In this document: positions 17,668-25,090 of the stretch, piece by piece
Numbering within the stretch: position 1 is the first letter of the stretch
Layout of the letters: every line of letters starts with the position of its first letter
Source: CAIYWZ01 sp964497925
Lineage (GTDB): Bacteria > Pseudomonadota > Alphaproteobacteria > CAIYWZ01
Direction of reading: 5' to 3'
DNA length: 64,000 nt
NCBI GenBank assembly: GCA_964497925.1
Contig: CAZCFE010000002.1
Span: 1 to 64,000, forward strand
The notes under the pieces: generated by a model
What the model saw: the letters and a program-made list of their open reading frames with translations, nothing else
What the model was told of the DNA's origin: nothing
Databases searched by the model: none
Translations under genes and position numbers: made by a program

Positions 17668-18825
17668 TTATTCTATACTTCCCATAATATATTGTCTGTG
17701 GTAGCGGTGAGAGATGTTCACTGTGAGTTCATAAGAGATTGTGCCGGCTTGTGATGCAACATCAGTTGGGTTAAGACCATCCCCCATGACAGTGGCCCAG
17801 TCTCCTTCTCTGACTTGAGTTTGAGGAATATCGGTGATATCGACAGTAACAAAATCCATAGACACTCTTCCAATAACAGGGGCGATCCAGTCCTTTATTT
17901 TCACAAGACCTTTATTGCTTAGCCCTCTGACGTAGCCATCTGCATATCCTATACCAAGAGTTGCGATTCGTGTGGGCCTTTGGGCTATGAATGTGCCGCT
18001 ATACCCAACTGCTTGGCCTGGTCTAACATTATGGATTTGTATGATTTTTGCTTTGATAGAAATCAGGCTTTTAATTCCAGGAATATGATTGGTAACGCCT
18101 TGGGCAAGAGAAAGGCCATAAATTCCACCACCAGGACGTACAATATCTTTATGAAATTCTTTTCCTAAGAAAATTCCCCAAGAGTTTGATAAACTTTGTG
18201 GAATATTGGGAAAGAGTTTTGTGAGTTGATTGAAAAGTTCCAACTGACTTTGATTTTGAGGATTTTTAAGCTCATTTGAACAAGTTAAATGACTCATGAT
18301 AAGTTTTGGGGTGATTCCCTCCAGATCGCTTTTTGAATTTGCAAGATCAACGGCCTGTTCTGCCATAAAACCAGTTCGTGCCATTCCTGTGTCAAAATGT
18401 AAAACGGCTGGAAGTTGTTTTTCATGCCTATATGCGGCTTTTTTCCATAACATTAATTGATAAGGGGCAACTAATGTTGGAGTGAGTCCATAGTGAATGA
18501 GGAGATCTTCTGTTCCTGGCATGACGCCAACCATCACGTAAATTTTGGGGTTTTTATGTGGAAGAGCGGCTCTTAAATATTCACGAAGACGAATTCCTTC
18601 ATCAACTTGAACGACGAAAAAATGATCACATCCAGCCAGAGCTAAATAATATGAAACAGTATTTTGGCCAAGACCATAAGCATCTGCTTTCACAGCAGCT
18701 CCACACAAAGCGCCGGATGCTGTTTGAGCAAGGTATCTATAATTTTCAATTAGCTTTGATATGTCAACTTCCAGCACACCTAAAGCTGTCGTGGGAATTG
18801 AGGAAGAGATGCTGTCATGTATCAC
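17668..18825 (-). CDS. alr: Alanine racemase
   Basis: Alr makes D-alanine for peptidoglycan using PLP. The 385-residue protein carries the PLP-lysine motif AAVKADAYGLG with Lys46 and the C-terminal tyrosine-bearing region with GRVSMDFVTVDIT. The start is GTG at 18825; no in-frame ATG is near and GGA lies 9 nt upstream. A terminator separates it from the ribosomal operon. It heads the minus-strand run alr, acetyltransferase, ABC exporter, znuC, znuB. Confidence 0.94.
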   Translation of the reverse strand: MIHDSISSSIPTTALGVLEVDISKLIENYRYLAQTASGALCGAAVKADAYGLGQNTVSYYLALAGCDHFFVVQVDEGIRLREYLRAALPHKNPKIYVMVGVMPGTEDLLIHYGLTPTLVAPYQLMLWKKAAYRHEKQLPAVLHFDTGMARTGFMAEQAVDLANSKSDLEGITPKLIMSHLTCSNELKNPQNQSQLELFNQLTKLFPNIPQSLSNSWGIFLGKEFHKDIVRPGGGIYGLSLAQGVTNHIPGIKSLISIKAKIIQIHNVRPGQAVGYSGTFIAQRPTRIATLGIGYADGYVRGLSNKGLVKIKDWIAPVIGRVSMDFVTVDITDIPQTQVREGDWATVMGDGLNPTDVASQAGTISYELTVNISHRYHRQYIMGSIE

Positions 18826-18836
18826 AGTTACATTCC

Positions 18837-18870
18837 AAAGAAAAAAGAAAGGAGGTGTCCCCCCTTTCTT
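18837..18870 (-). terminator. Rho-independent terminator of the rpsF-rpsR-rplI operon
   Basis: On the minus strand, AAGAAAGG pairs with CCTTTCTT with further G-C pairs inside, followed by TTTTCTTT. It lies directly after the rplI stop, and its T-tract abuts the alr leader. Confidence 0.8.
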
Positions 18871-18879
18871 AAGATATGA

Positions 18880-19377
18880 TTAGTCTTTTTTCTCGTTTGC
18901 TGCTTTTTCTTCTTGAAGCTTTGCTTCTTCAATACTTTTTGCAACGTTCACGATAACAGACGCGGTTACTTCTGGGTGAAGAATAACTTTGACTGTATGA
19001 AGCCCCAAGTACTTAATTGTTGCGCCAACAATTACTTGAGTACGCTGTACAGAAACACCTTTTTGTGTGATGCCTTCTGCAATGTCTCTTGCGTTTACAG
19101 AGCCATAAAGTTGGCCTGATTCTCCAGATTGACGTACGACAACAATTTTTATTCCATCAAGCTTTGCTGCAATTTTTTCAGCTTCTTGCTTGTTTTTCAA
19201 GTTGTCCGCTTCAAGTTGAATTTTGCGATTTGCAAAAGATTCAACGTTTGCCTTTGTTGCACGCATTGCTTTTTTTTGAGGGATTAAGAAGTTGCGAGCG
19301 TAACCTGGGCGAACTGTAACCACGTCTCCCATTTGTCCAAGCTTTTCAACTCTTTCTAATAAAATTAATTGAATCAT
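18880..19377 (-). CDS. rplI: 50S ribosomal protein L9
   Basis: The N-terminal domain is clear: ILLERVEKLGQMGDVVTVRPGYARNFLIP with the PGYARN RNA-binding motif. A long connecting helix and the C-terminal domain follow. The C-terminus has a Lys/Glu-rich extension (EEKAANEKKD), giving 165 residues compared with about 149 in E. coli. L9 binds 23S rRNA at the base of the L1 stalk. It is the third gene of the ribosomal operon. Confidence 0.97.
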   Translation of the reverse strand: MIQLILLERVEKLGQMGDVVTVRPGYARNFLIPQKKAMRATKANVESFANRKIQLEADNLKNKQEAEKIAAKLDGIKIVVVRQSGESGQLYGSVNARDIAEGITQKGVSVQRTQVIVGATIKYLGLHTVKVILHPEVTASVIVNVAKSIEEAKLQEEKAANEKKD

Positions 19378-19395
19378 TATATGTTCTCCCTTTAT

Positions 19396-19665
19396 CTATT
19401 CAGCAACATAAGGCATAAGAGCAAGAAATCTTGCGCGCTTAATTGCTTGTGCCAAAACACGTTGCTTTTTTGTGGATACAGATGTGATTCTGCTTGGCAT
19501 AATCTTACCGCGTTCTGTGATGAATCGGCTTAAAAGTCTTACATCTTTATAATCGATTTTTGGTGCTTCCGATCCTGAGAAAGGGCATGAGCGATTACGT
19601 CTAAAGAAAGAACCTTTCTTTTGCCCCATTCCGGAATCTGGATTTTGAGTCATATTTTCTGACAT
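19396..19665 (-). CDS. rpsR: 30S ribosomal protein S18
   Basis: The 89-residue protein shows the S18 signature: RRNRSCPFSG followed by the block IDYKDVRLLSRFITERGKIMPSRIT and KKQRVLAQAIKRARFLALMPY. S18 forms a dimer with S6 on the 30S platform. It lies between rpsF and rplI. Confidence 0.97.
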   Translation of the reverse strand: MSENMTQNPDSGMGQKKGSFFRRNRSCPFSGSEAPKIDYKDVRLLSRFITERGKIMPSRITSVSTKKQRVLAQAIKRARFLALMPYVAE

Positions 19666-19693
19666 TTTATAAACCTCTTTTTAAATCTTGATT

Positions 19694-20155
19694 TTATGCT
19701 TGTTCGGCAACATTTGTTGCTGAATCATCATCGGCATCGCTTTGGTGTGCGACGTGCTTGCGATACCCACCATCTTTATGATGACCATCACGGCTTGGAC
19801 GTGCATTTTGTGTTTCAGACGCAGCTTCTGATGAGCGTTTGAATGACAAGATAGACGGTCCATCTTCGTGTTTTTCAACAACAGTGGTTAAGTGACGCAT
19901 GACATCTTCATTTAAACGCATTTGGCGTTCCATTTCATGAAGAGCTGCAGCTGGTGTATCAAGATTCATTAATACATAGTATGCTTTTTTATTCTTACGA
20001 ATACGGTAAGCAAGGGTACGAAGACCGCAATGCTCGATTTTTTTTACTTTCCCACCACCTTGCTGAATAACAGATGCAAAATGGTTGGCAAGTCCTTCAA
20101 CCTGAGCTGTGGAAAGATCAGGGCGTGCGATGAATACACATTCATAAAGCGACAT
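19694..20155 (-). CDS. rpsF: 30S ribosomal protein S6
   Basis: The S6 fold is evident from MSLYECVFIARPDLS at the start and the RMNEDVMRHLT-like block (RLNEDVMRHLTTV). The frame opens at 20203, but the ATG at 20155 has AAGGAG 10 nt upstream and gives the family N-terminus. The 153-residue length includes a His/Asp-rich C-terminal extension (HKDGGYRKHVAHQSDADDD), usual in alphaproteobacteria. A hairpin with a T-run sits in the leader. Confidence 0.96.
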   Translation of the reverse strand: MSLYECVFIARPDLSTAQVEGLANHFASVIQQGGGKVKKIEHCGLRTLAYRIRKNKKAYYVLMNLDTPAAALHEMERQMRLNEDVMRHLTTVVEKHEDGPSILSFKRSSEAASETQNARPSRDGHHKDGGYRKHVAHQSDADDDSATNVAEQA

Positions 20156-20223
20156 AAATTTAACACTCCTTATGGCTAATAAATAAAAATTTCCAAGGCT
20201 CATTCCGTGGAAAAATCAAAAAA

Positions 20224-20237
20224 CCGGGAAATCCCGG
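20224..20237 (-). promoter_or_regulatory. GC hairpin with T-run in the rpsF leader, candidate attenuator
   Basis: On the minus strand CCGGG-ATTT-CCCGG is followed directly by TTTTTTGATTTTT, the form of an intrinsic terminator. It lies between the promoter at 20276-20304 and the rpsF start at 20155, with no gene upstream that it could be ending. A leader attenuator for the S6 operon is the best explanation. Known S6:S18-binding leaders have a different bulged stem; no match to that motif is claimed. Confidence 0.5.
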
Positions 20238-20275
20238 CAAGGAGAGAAGTGATATTACTTCTACTACATGTATTA

Positions 20276-20304
20276 TTTATATACTTTTTTTGACTTTTTT
20301 GCAA
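20276..20304 (-). promoter_or_regulatory. Sigma-70-type promoter of rpsF-rpsR-rplI
   Basis: On the minus strand TTGCAA (20304-20299) and TATAAA (20281-20276) are separated by exactly 17 nt of A-rich DNA. It points to rpsF. The 387 nt between rpsF and the flagellin gene hold this promoter, the leader hairpin and the flagellin leader; no further gene is seen. Confidence 0.65.
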
Positions 20305-20461
20305 GTAATTTTCCAGGAAATGCGAATTTTTTTCATTTTTTAAAAGACTAGGAACTCTTTTCCCAGTTTATTCTTGTTTTTTATAAAAAAATGGAAAAAA
20401 ATTCCTACTTTTTTGAATTTTGGCGCAAAAATTGCATCTCTTATAGGCAGAAGGTGACCCG

Positions 20462-20491
20462 CCGGTTGACAATAAAAATAAAAACAACCGG
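20462..20491 (+). promoter_or_regulatory. Inverted repeat in the flagellin leader
   Basis: CCGGTTG (20462-20468) and CAACCGG (20485-20491) are perfect complements around a 16-nt A/T-only spacer, ending 51 nt before the flagellin ATG. It could be an operator or an mRNA hairpin. A TTGACA overlaps the left arm (20466-20471), but the best -10 match (TAAAAT, 20492) is 20 nt away, so the promoter is uncertain. No clear sigma-28 box was found. Confidence 0.45.
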
Positions 20492-20542
20492 TAAAATAAA
20501 TAAAAAGTTAATAATAAGCATAATAATGGAAGGAACCAAATC

Positions 20543-23098
20543 ATGCCAGTTTCATCAGTAACAAGTACCGCAGCATTGGCTGCGCAAAGCAGTATCACAA
20601 AAAGCTCAGAAATGAACGCGAAAGCAATGTCTGAGCTTGCAACAGGATCTCGTATTTCAAGAGCATCAGACGCCGCAGCAGAAGGCGCGATTGGTGCAAA
20701 AATCAGATCAACAGTAAGCGTTTTGGGACAAGCGTCACGTAACACATCCCAAGGTGCATCACTGATCCAAGTCGGAACAGATGCCTTGAAGAATATTTCA
20801 AACGTTTTAACACGTATGAAAACATTGTCCACTCAGGTTATCAACGGATCATTGTCAGATTCAGATAAAATGATGGCGCGTGAAGAGTTCTTAAAACTTA
20901 AAGATCTGGTTGATAATGTTGCAAACCAAACACGTTGGAACGGGATTTCAATGCTTTCGGGAGGTGCTGGGAAAGCTGTTTTAGCAAGGACGGGAGTAAG
21001 TGTTACAGGGGAAACAGCTTCTGCCAACTCTTTTGCTGTAATTGCTGATTCTGATTTAACAGGATCGATTAATGGTAAGATTTTAAGTGTTGATATTGGA
21101 GACTATAACAGTGGTGTGGTTAGTATCGGCGCCATTCGTGTGACAATGCAAAACGGAGAAGTTTTTTCCAACAAAGGTGTCGTCACGACGGCTGCAAACG
21201 GAACCTTTACATTAACAAGCACTACAAATGAAGATAACTCTATGAAGATTACTTTTAACACTTCAGTATCTGATATTTCAAGTGCAGCTACTTTTAAAAC
21301 GGGTCTGGAAACTTTGCTTCAAACAGCAACTTTTAGCGGTTCTGCAGTTCAAGCAACAGGAGCAACAGCAAGTGCTCAAGGTGGTGTAACTAGTGGAGCT
21401 TCGACTAACACTTATGGGTTTGATGGAACTTTGGCAGCGTCTAGCAGTGTTGCAGGGAAATTTATTAATGCAAGCGTGAGCGCTGCTATGACAGCTGCAA
21501 CTGGTGGAACAACTACAATTGCAGAGCTTAACAATTCTTTCGCAGCCAACCCAACAACTACTGGAGCTGTTGATTTAACGCAATTTCAAATGAATTCAGC
21601 TTCTAATAATGCAGGCGTGATAACATTCACGGTTGGCTCTGAAACATACTCAGGGACTGCTGTTTTGACTGCTAACAACCCTACGACATTTAGAAGTACG
21701 ACAAATTATGGGCGTACAATTGTTATTACTAATGATGCAACTGTTACAGATATAACTACAGCTGCAGCTTATGCAACTAAGTTGAATACTTTTTTAGCCA
21801 CGATAACTGCTGCAACGCCTGGGGTAGATGCTCAATTTGCCTCTGATACTATTTCGGTAACTCTTTCTGATGGAAAAGTTTACCGTAACGACTCAGCTTT
21901 CGTTCCTTCTGCAAGTGATAGCTTAGTTCTTACAGATCAAAGCGGTGGACTTGATACAATTACATTAACATTGGGTTCAAACGTATCCGGTATCACACAA
22001 ACCGCTGCATATTTATCTACAAATCTTACAACAACTCTTGCCAGTTCTGCATTTTATGCGGCAACGAATTCTGGAAGTGTAACGGCAAATGGGTTGAGTG
22101 CAGATACAACTTATGGGTTTACGTCTGTTGTTCGTGGAAGCTCTGGTTTTATTTCAGGAGCTGTTAATGCAGCATCTGTTGTTGCAGATGGGAATAAATT
22201 TAAAATTTCAGTTACAGTTGGAAATCAAACATTTAAAAACACGGTTGATGCACCAACAAATAATGGATCTCTTGAACTTATTAGCTCGACAGACTCTGAG
22301 AATAAACTTGTTTTGCAATATGGAACAACTGTAAGTACTAGTATGGCAACAGCTGCAACTTTTAATGCCGGACTTCGTAGCTTTTTAGGTCTTCAAAATG
22401 GAACAGCTCCTGCAGCGTTTAAGGCGGACTCTGCTGCAACTGGCGGTAGTAGTGGTATTGACGGTATTTCTGCAGGTCCTGCAGTTTCTGCTGGTAAATA
22501 TTCACTCAGTTATAAAGCAAATGCGGATGGTGTCAGCGGTGTTATGAAGCTTTCAGATGGGGTAAATATTTCCTATGCTGATGTTTCAGCAAGTGGTAAG
22601 CAGACAATATCATTTGATAATGGAATTAGCATTAAGCTTGGCGCTGCATTTCAAGCAAATACTACATTGACACCTCGTGTATTTGATATTGTAGCAGGGG
22701 ATGCGATGAGCTTTGATTTCCAGGTTGCTGAAAAATCAAGCGATTTGCTGACTGTTGAATTTGCATCAGCTTCTTTAGCATCACTTGGGCTTTCTGATAT
22801 TGATATTGGAGATGTGACTGCAGCTCAAGAAGCCTCTGATTTGATTGATGCGGCGCAGTCTTCTGTAAACAAGAACTATGCAAAACTTGGTGCGCAACAA
22901 AAGCAGTTGGAAGTAAACAAGGATGTTCTTGCATCAAACATGACCAATATGCAAGCAGCGCTTTCTGAATTCGTTGATGCGGATGTTCCAGAAGCGATGA
23001 CACGTATGGGCTCATCAAGCGTTCAATTCCAAATTGCATCAGCCATGCTTGTGCAAGCCAACGAAAGAACTCAACAATTGCTTTCTATGGTAAGATAG
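20543..23098 (+). CDS. Flagellin, large form with repeated central domain
   Basis: The 851-residue protein has conserved flagellin ends. The N-terminal D0/D1 region is about 1-140 (AMSELATGSRISRASDAAAE, KNISNVLTRMKTLSTQ). The C-terminal D1/D0 region is about 770-851, ending ANERTQQLLSMVR. Between them are four copies of a roughly 65-residue beta-rich module near residues 195-262, 356-422, 435-503 and 552-616. Each runs from a strand such as VTMQNGEVFSNK through a T/N-rich loop to an AATFKTGLETLL-like helix. The ATG has AAGGAA 7 nt upstream. The gene is monocistronic and has no flagellar neighbours in this window. Flagellins lack cleaved signal peptides, as here. Confidence 0.88.
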   Translation: MPVSSVTSTAALAAQSSITKSSEMNAKAMSELATGSRISRASDAAAEGAIGAKIRSTVSVLGQASRNTSQGASLIQVGTDALKNISNVLTRMKTLSTQVINGSLSDSDKMMAREEFLKLKDLVDNVANQTRWNGISMLSGGAGKAVLARTGVSVTGETASANSFAVIADSDLTGSINGKILSVDIGDYNSGVVSIGAIRVTMQNGEVFSNKGVVTTAANGTFTLTSTTNEDNSMKITFNTSVSDISSAATFKTGLETLLQTATFSGSAVQATGATASAQGGVTSGASTNTYGFDGTLAASSSVAGKFINASVSAAMTAATGGTTTIAELNNSFAANPTTTGAVDLTQFQMNSASNNAGVITFTVGSETYSGTAVLTANNPTTFRSTTNYGRTIVITNDATVTDITTAAAYATKLNTFLATITAATPGVDAQFASDTISVTLSDGKVYRNDSAFVPSASDSLVLTDQSGGLDTITLTLGSNVSGITQTAAYLSTNLTTTLASSAFYAATNSGSVTANGLSADTTYGFTSVVRGSSGFISGAVNAASVVADGNKFKISVTVGNQTFKNTVDAPTNNGSLELISSTDSENKLVLQYGTTVSTSMATAATFNAGLRSFLGLQNGTAPAAFKADSAATGGSSGIDGISAGPAVSAGKYSLSYKANADGVSGVMKLSDGVNISYADVSASGKQTISFDNGISIKLGAAFQANTTLTPRVFDIVAGDAMSFDFQVAEKSSDLLTVEFASASLASLGLSDIDIGDVTAAQEASDLIDAAQSSVNKNYAKLGAQQKQLEVNKDVLASNMTNMQAALSEFVDADVPEAMTRMGSSSVQFQIASAMLVQANERTQQLLSMVR

Positions 23099-23130
23099 AC
23101 TTAAGGCAATAATTGCCTGGTCTGATAAGA

Positions 23131-23160
23131 AAGGTGGGAAAAAAATTCCCACCTTTTTTT
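23131..23160. terminator. Bidirectional rho-independent terminator, flagellin/birA
   Basis: AAGGTGGGAA and TTCCCACCTT form a 10-bp perfect stem with a 5-nt A loop, and T7 follows on the plus strand. It ends the flagellin transcript and also lies just beyond the birA stop on the minus strand. Confidence 0.92.
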
Positions 23161-23164
23161 GTAT

Positions 23165-23839
23165 CTAAAAAAAAGTATCACCGGAATAAATTTGTTTTAT
23201 ATGGCCATCAATTTCTAAAAGGAGAGCTCCGGTTGAATCTATGCCTTTGCAAATGCCTTCTATAGTTTGATTTTGAGAGACTGTGACAGTACATGGTTGT
23301 TCAAGGCCATGCATGTTTTGTTGGTAAAAGGTTTGGTTAAAAGATGCATCTAGAGAAGTCTCAAAATCCTCTTTGATTGCATCACAAAATAAGGGGAGCT
23401 CGATTTGAATGGATTCATCCGGGAAAAGGCATGTGGCCGGTTGGTTGATGTTAGATGGAAAGTTTTTAAGGTTAATTCCAACTCCAACAAGTAAAAAATC
23501 ATCCATTGATTCAAGTAAAATTCCGCTGACTTTTTCACCCCCTAAAAGAAGATCATTGGGCCATTTAAGTTTTAATTCTTTTTTGCAAAAAGGGGTGATT
23601 TTATGAAAAATATGAAGAGCAGTATTCAGAGACAAAATTCCAGAAATTGGAGATTTTTTAAGGAAAAATGTTCCATAAAAATTTCCCTCAGGACTGACCC
23701 ATTCTCTTTGAAATCTGCCGTGGCCATTGGTTTGAGTGTAGGCAACTACGAGCCCTGATTCATGGCCTTGATGAATTAATCGTTTTGCTTGTTCCATAGT
23801 GGAATCTAGTTGATAGTATAAGAATAAAGGAAATTTCAT
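23165..23839 (-). CDS. birA: Biotin--[acetyl-CoA-carboxylase] ligase, short form
   Basis: The enzyme attaches biotin to the carboxyl carrier protein of acetyl-CoA carboxylase. Motifs include the biotinyl-AMP loop NGHGRFQREWVSP (usually GRGRxGR) and KWPNDLLLGGEKVSGILLE with the conserved Lys. At 224 residues it lacks the N-terminal DNA-binding domain of E. coli BirA, so it is a ligase only. The second Arg of the loop is replaced by Gln-Arg text, a mild variation. It overlaps the upstream gene by 4 nt. Confidence 0.9.
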   Translation of the reverse strand: MKFPLFLYYQLDSTMEQAKRLIHQGHESGLVVAYTQTNGHGRFQREWVSPEGNFYGTFFLKKSPISGILSLNTALHIFHKITPFCKKELKLKWPNDLLLGGEKVSGILLESMDDFLLVGVGINLKNFPSNINQPATCLFPDESIQIELPLFCDAIKEDFETSLDASFNQTFYQQNMHGLEQPCTVTVSQNQTIEGICKGIDSTGALLLEIDGHIKQIYSGDTFF

Positions 23840-24336
23840 CTGGTTATTTCACTTAAACTGTGAAGTAAATCTTTCGAAGACAGAGGGAGCATTTTGTCAT
23901 CCCAATAAACACGAAAGCCATCCAATAAAGAGGGCATGACCATGAATTGCACATCGGTTGAAGTAGGCAATTTTTTCCGTATCTCATTTTGTTGTTTTGT
24001 CGAAATAGGTTTTGCGCATTGAACGATAACTTCTTCTCGGTTTAAATGATAATCAAGTAAGGCTTCGTAGGCTTTAAGAATTTTTGGTAAAAAATGTATT
24101 TCTTTTTCATCAATCAAAATGTCAAAAAGAGATAAAAGTACAGGATAGTCTTTCAAAAAACATAGCTTTTCATCTTTGCTGATATAAGGAGAGTGTAGAA
24201 ATTTTAATGTGAGAGGGTCAGTTTTTATTTGTAGGCATATTTCTTTTAAATATTCAAAAAAAATCATTTCTTGCTTTGAAAAAGAAGCATGTTGGAATAA
24301 AATAGAGGAATACAATTTAGAATTACATATTTTCAT
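23836..24336 (-). CDS. atpH: Divergent ATP synthase delta subunit (OSCP family)
   Basis: The 166-residue protein follows the delta/OSCP pattern along its whole length. It has an N-terminal helical domain ending FLHSPYISKDEKLCFLKDYP, then LFDILIDEKEIHFLPKILKAYEALLDYH. The C-terminal domain has VIVQCAKPISTKQQNEIRKKL and the closing block MPSLLDGFRVYWDDKMLPLS (in place of PSLIGGxxxRxGDxVxDxS). Delta links F1 to the peripheral stalk. It is normally the first gene before atpA, but here it stands alone, overlapping birA by 4 nt. The conserved Gly and Arg are partly lost. A weaker alternative is an unknown helical protein. Confidence 0.65.
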   Translation of the reverse strand: MKICNSKLYSSILFQHASFSKQEMIFFEYLKEICLQIKTDPLTLKFLHSPYISKDEKLCFLKDYPVLLSLFDILIDEKEIHFLPKILKAYEALLDYHLNREEVIVQCAKPISTKQQNEIRKKLPTSTDVQFMVMPSLLDGFRVYWDDKMLPLSSKDLLHSLSEITR

Positions 24337-24490
24337 GGATTTTAATCTTTCTTTTCGTAGCTTCTACAAAAAAGAATAAGGGTTGATGTGTATAAAAGTC
24401 AATTAATTTTTATATTGAAAAATTAACTCTTTTTTCATTTTTTTATGGCTTAATTGAGAGTTGGTGAATATTTATTTAAGGAGTAGAAAA

Positions 24491-25087
24491 ATGTTTCAAG
24501 CATTAACAGTTTTTTGTGGAGGATCGACAAGGTGCGATCAAAGCTATATTGATAAAGCCTTTTATCTTGGTGAACTTTTGGCATTAAATGATATTACGAC
24601 TGTTTATGGTGGTGGAAATATTGGTCTTATGGGAGCGCTTGCAAATGGGGCTATTTCAAAAAATGGCAAGGTGATTGGGGTTATCCCCGAACATTTGCAA
24701 GAAGTTGAAGTTGGTCATCCACATTTGACTGAGCTTCATATTGTAAAAAGTATGCATGAGCGTAAACAGAAAATGTTTGATTTATCTCAAGGGTTTATAG
24801 TTTTACCTGGAGGCTTTGGAACCCTGGATGAAATTTTTGAAATTTTGACATGGAAACAAATTGCTTTGCATTCCAAGCCAATTACTTTTTTTAATCATAA
24901 TGGGTATTGGGATGGCCTTAAATATATGATTCAAGGGATGCTTAAAGAAAAATTTATCAGGGATGAACACCTTGATTTTTTTGAGTTCACGGACCATGAG
25001 GATAACATTCTTGAATCGCTTGAAGACAGTATCAAAAGGTATCACCTGAAGTTTATTGGGCACACAGAAGTAGAGATGCCAAAATAA
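24491..25087 (+). CDS. LOG-family nucleotide phosphoribohydrolase
   Basis: Family members remove ribose-5-phosphate from nucleoside monophosphates (the cytokinin-activating LOG enzymes in plants) and were long mis-annotated as lysine decarboxylases. The protein (198 residues) carries VYGGGNIGLMGALANGA and the signature PGGFGTLDEIFEILTWKQ. The ATG at 24491 has AAGGAG 7 nt upstream; the frame opens at TTG 24461. The physiological substrate in this organism is unknown. It is divergent from the atpH-birA pair and converges on tgt. Confidence 0.9.
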   Translation: MFQALTVFCGGSTRCDQSYIDKAFYLGELLALNDITTVYGGGNIGLMGALANGAISKNGKVIGVIPEHLQEVEVGHPHLTELHIVKSMHERKQKMFDLSQGFIVLPGGFGTLDEIFEILTWKQIALHSKPITFFNHNGYWDGLKYMIQGMLKEKFIRDEHLDFFEFTDHEDNILESLEDSIKRYHLKFIGHTEVEMPK

Positions 25088-25090
25088 AAT

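Noticed and set aside
20466..20497. TTGACA/TAAAAT pair as the flagellin promoter
   Set aside because: The 20-nt spacer is too long for a confident call and it lies inside an inverted repeat.
20368..20832. Minus-strand ORF of 154 codons antisense to the flagellin start
   Set aside because: It lies opposite the conserved flagellin N-terminus and leader, has no recognisable domain, and its composition follows the sense gene.
22662..23039. Minus-strand ORF antisense to the flagellin 3' end
   Set aside because: Gln/His-rich low-complexity text mirroring Ala/Ser codons of the sense strand; no ribosome site or domain.
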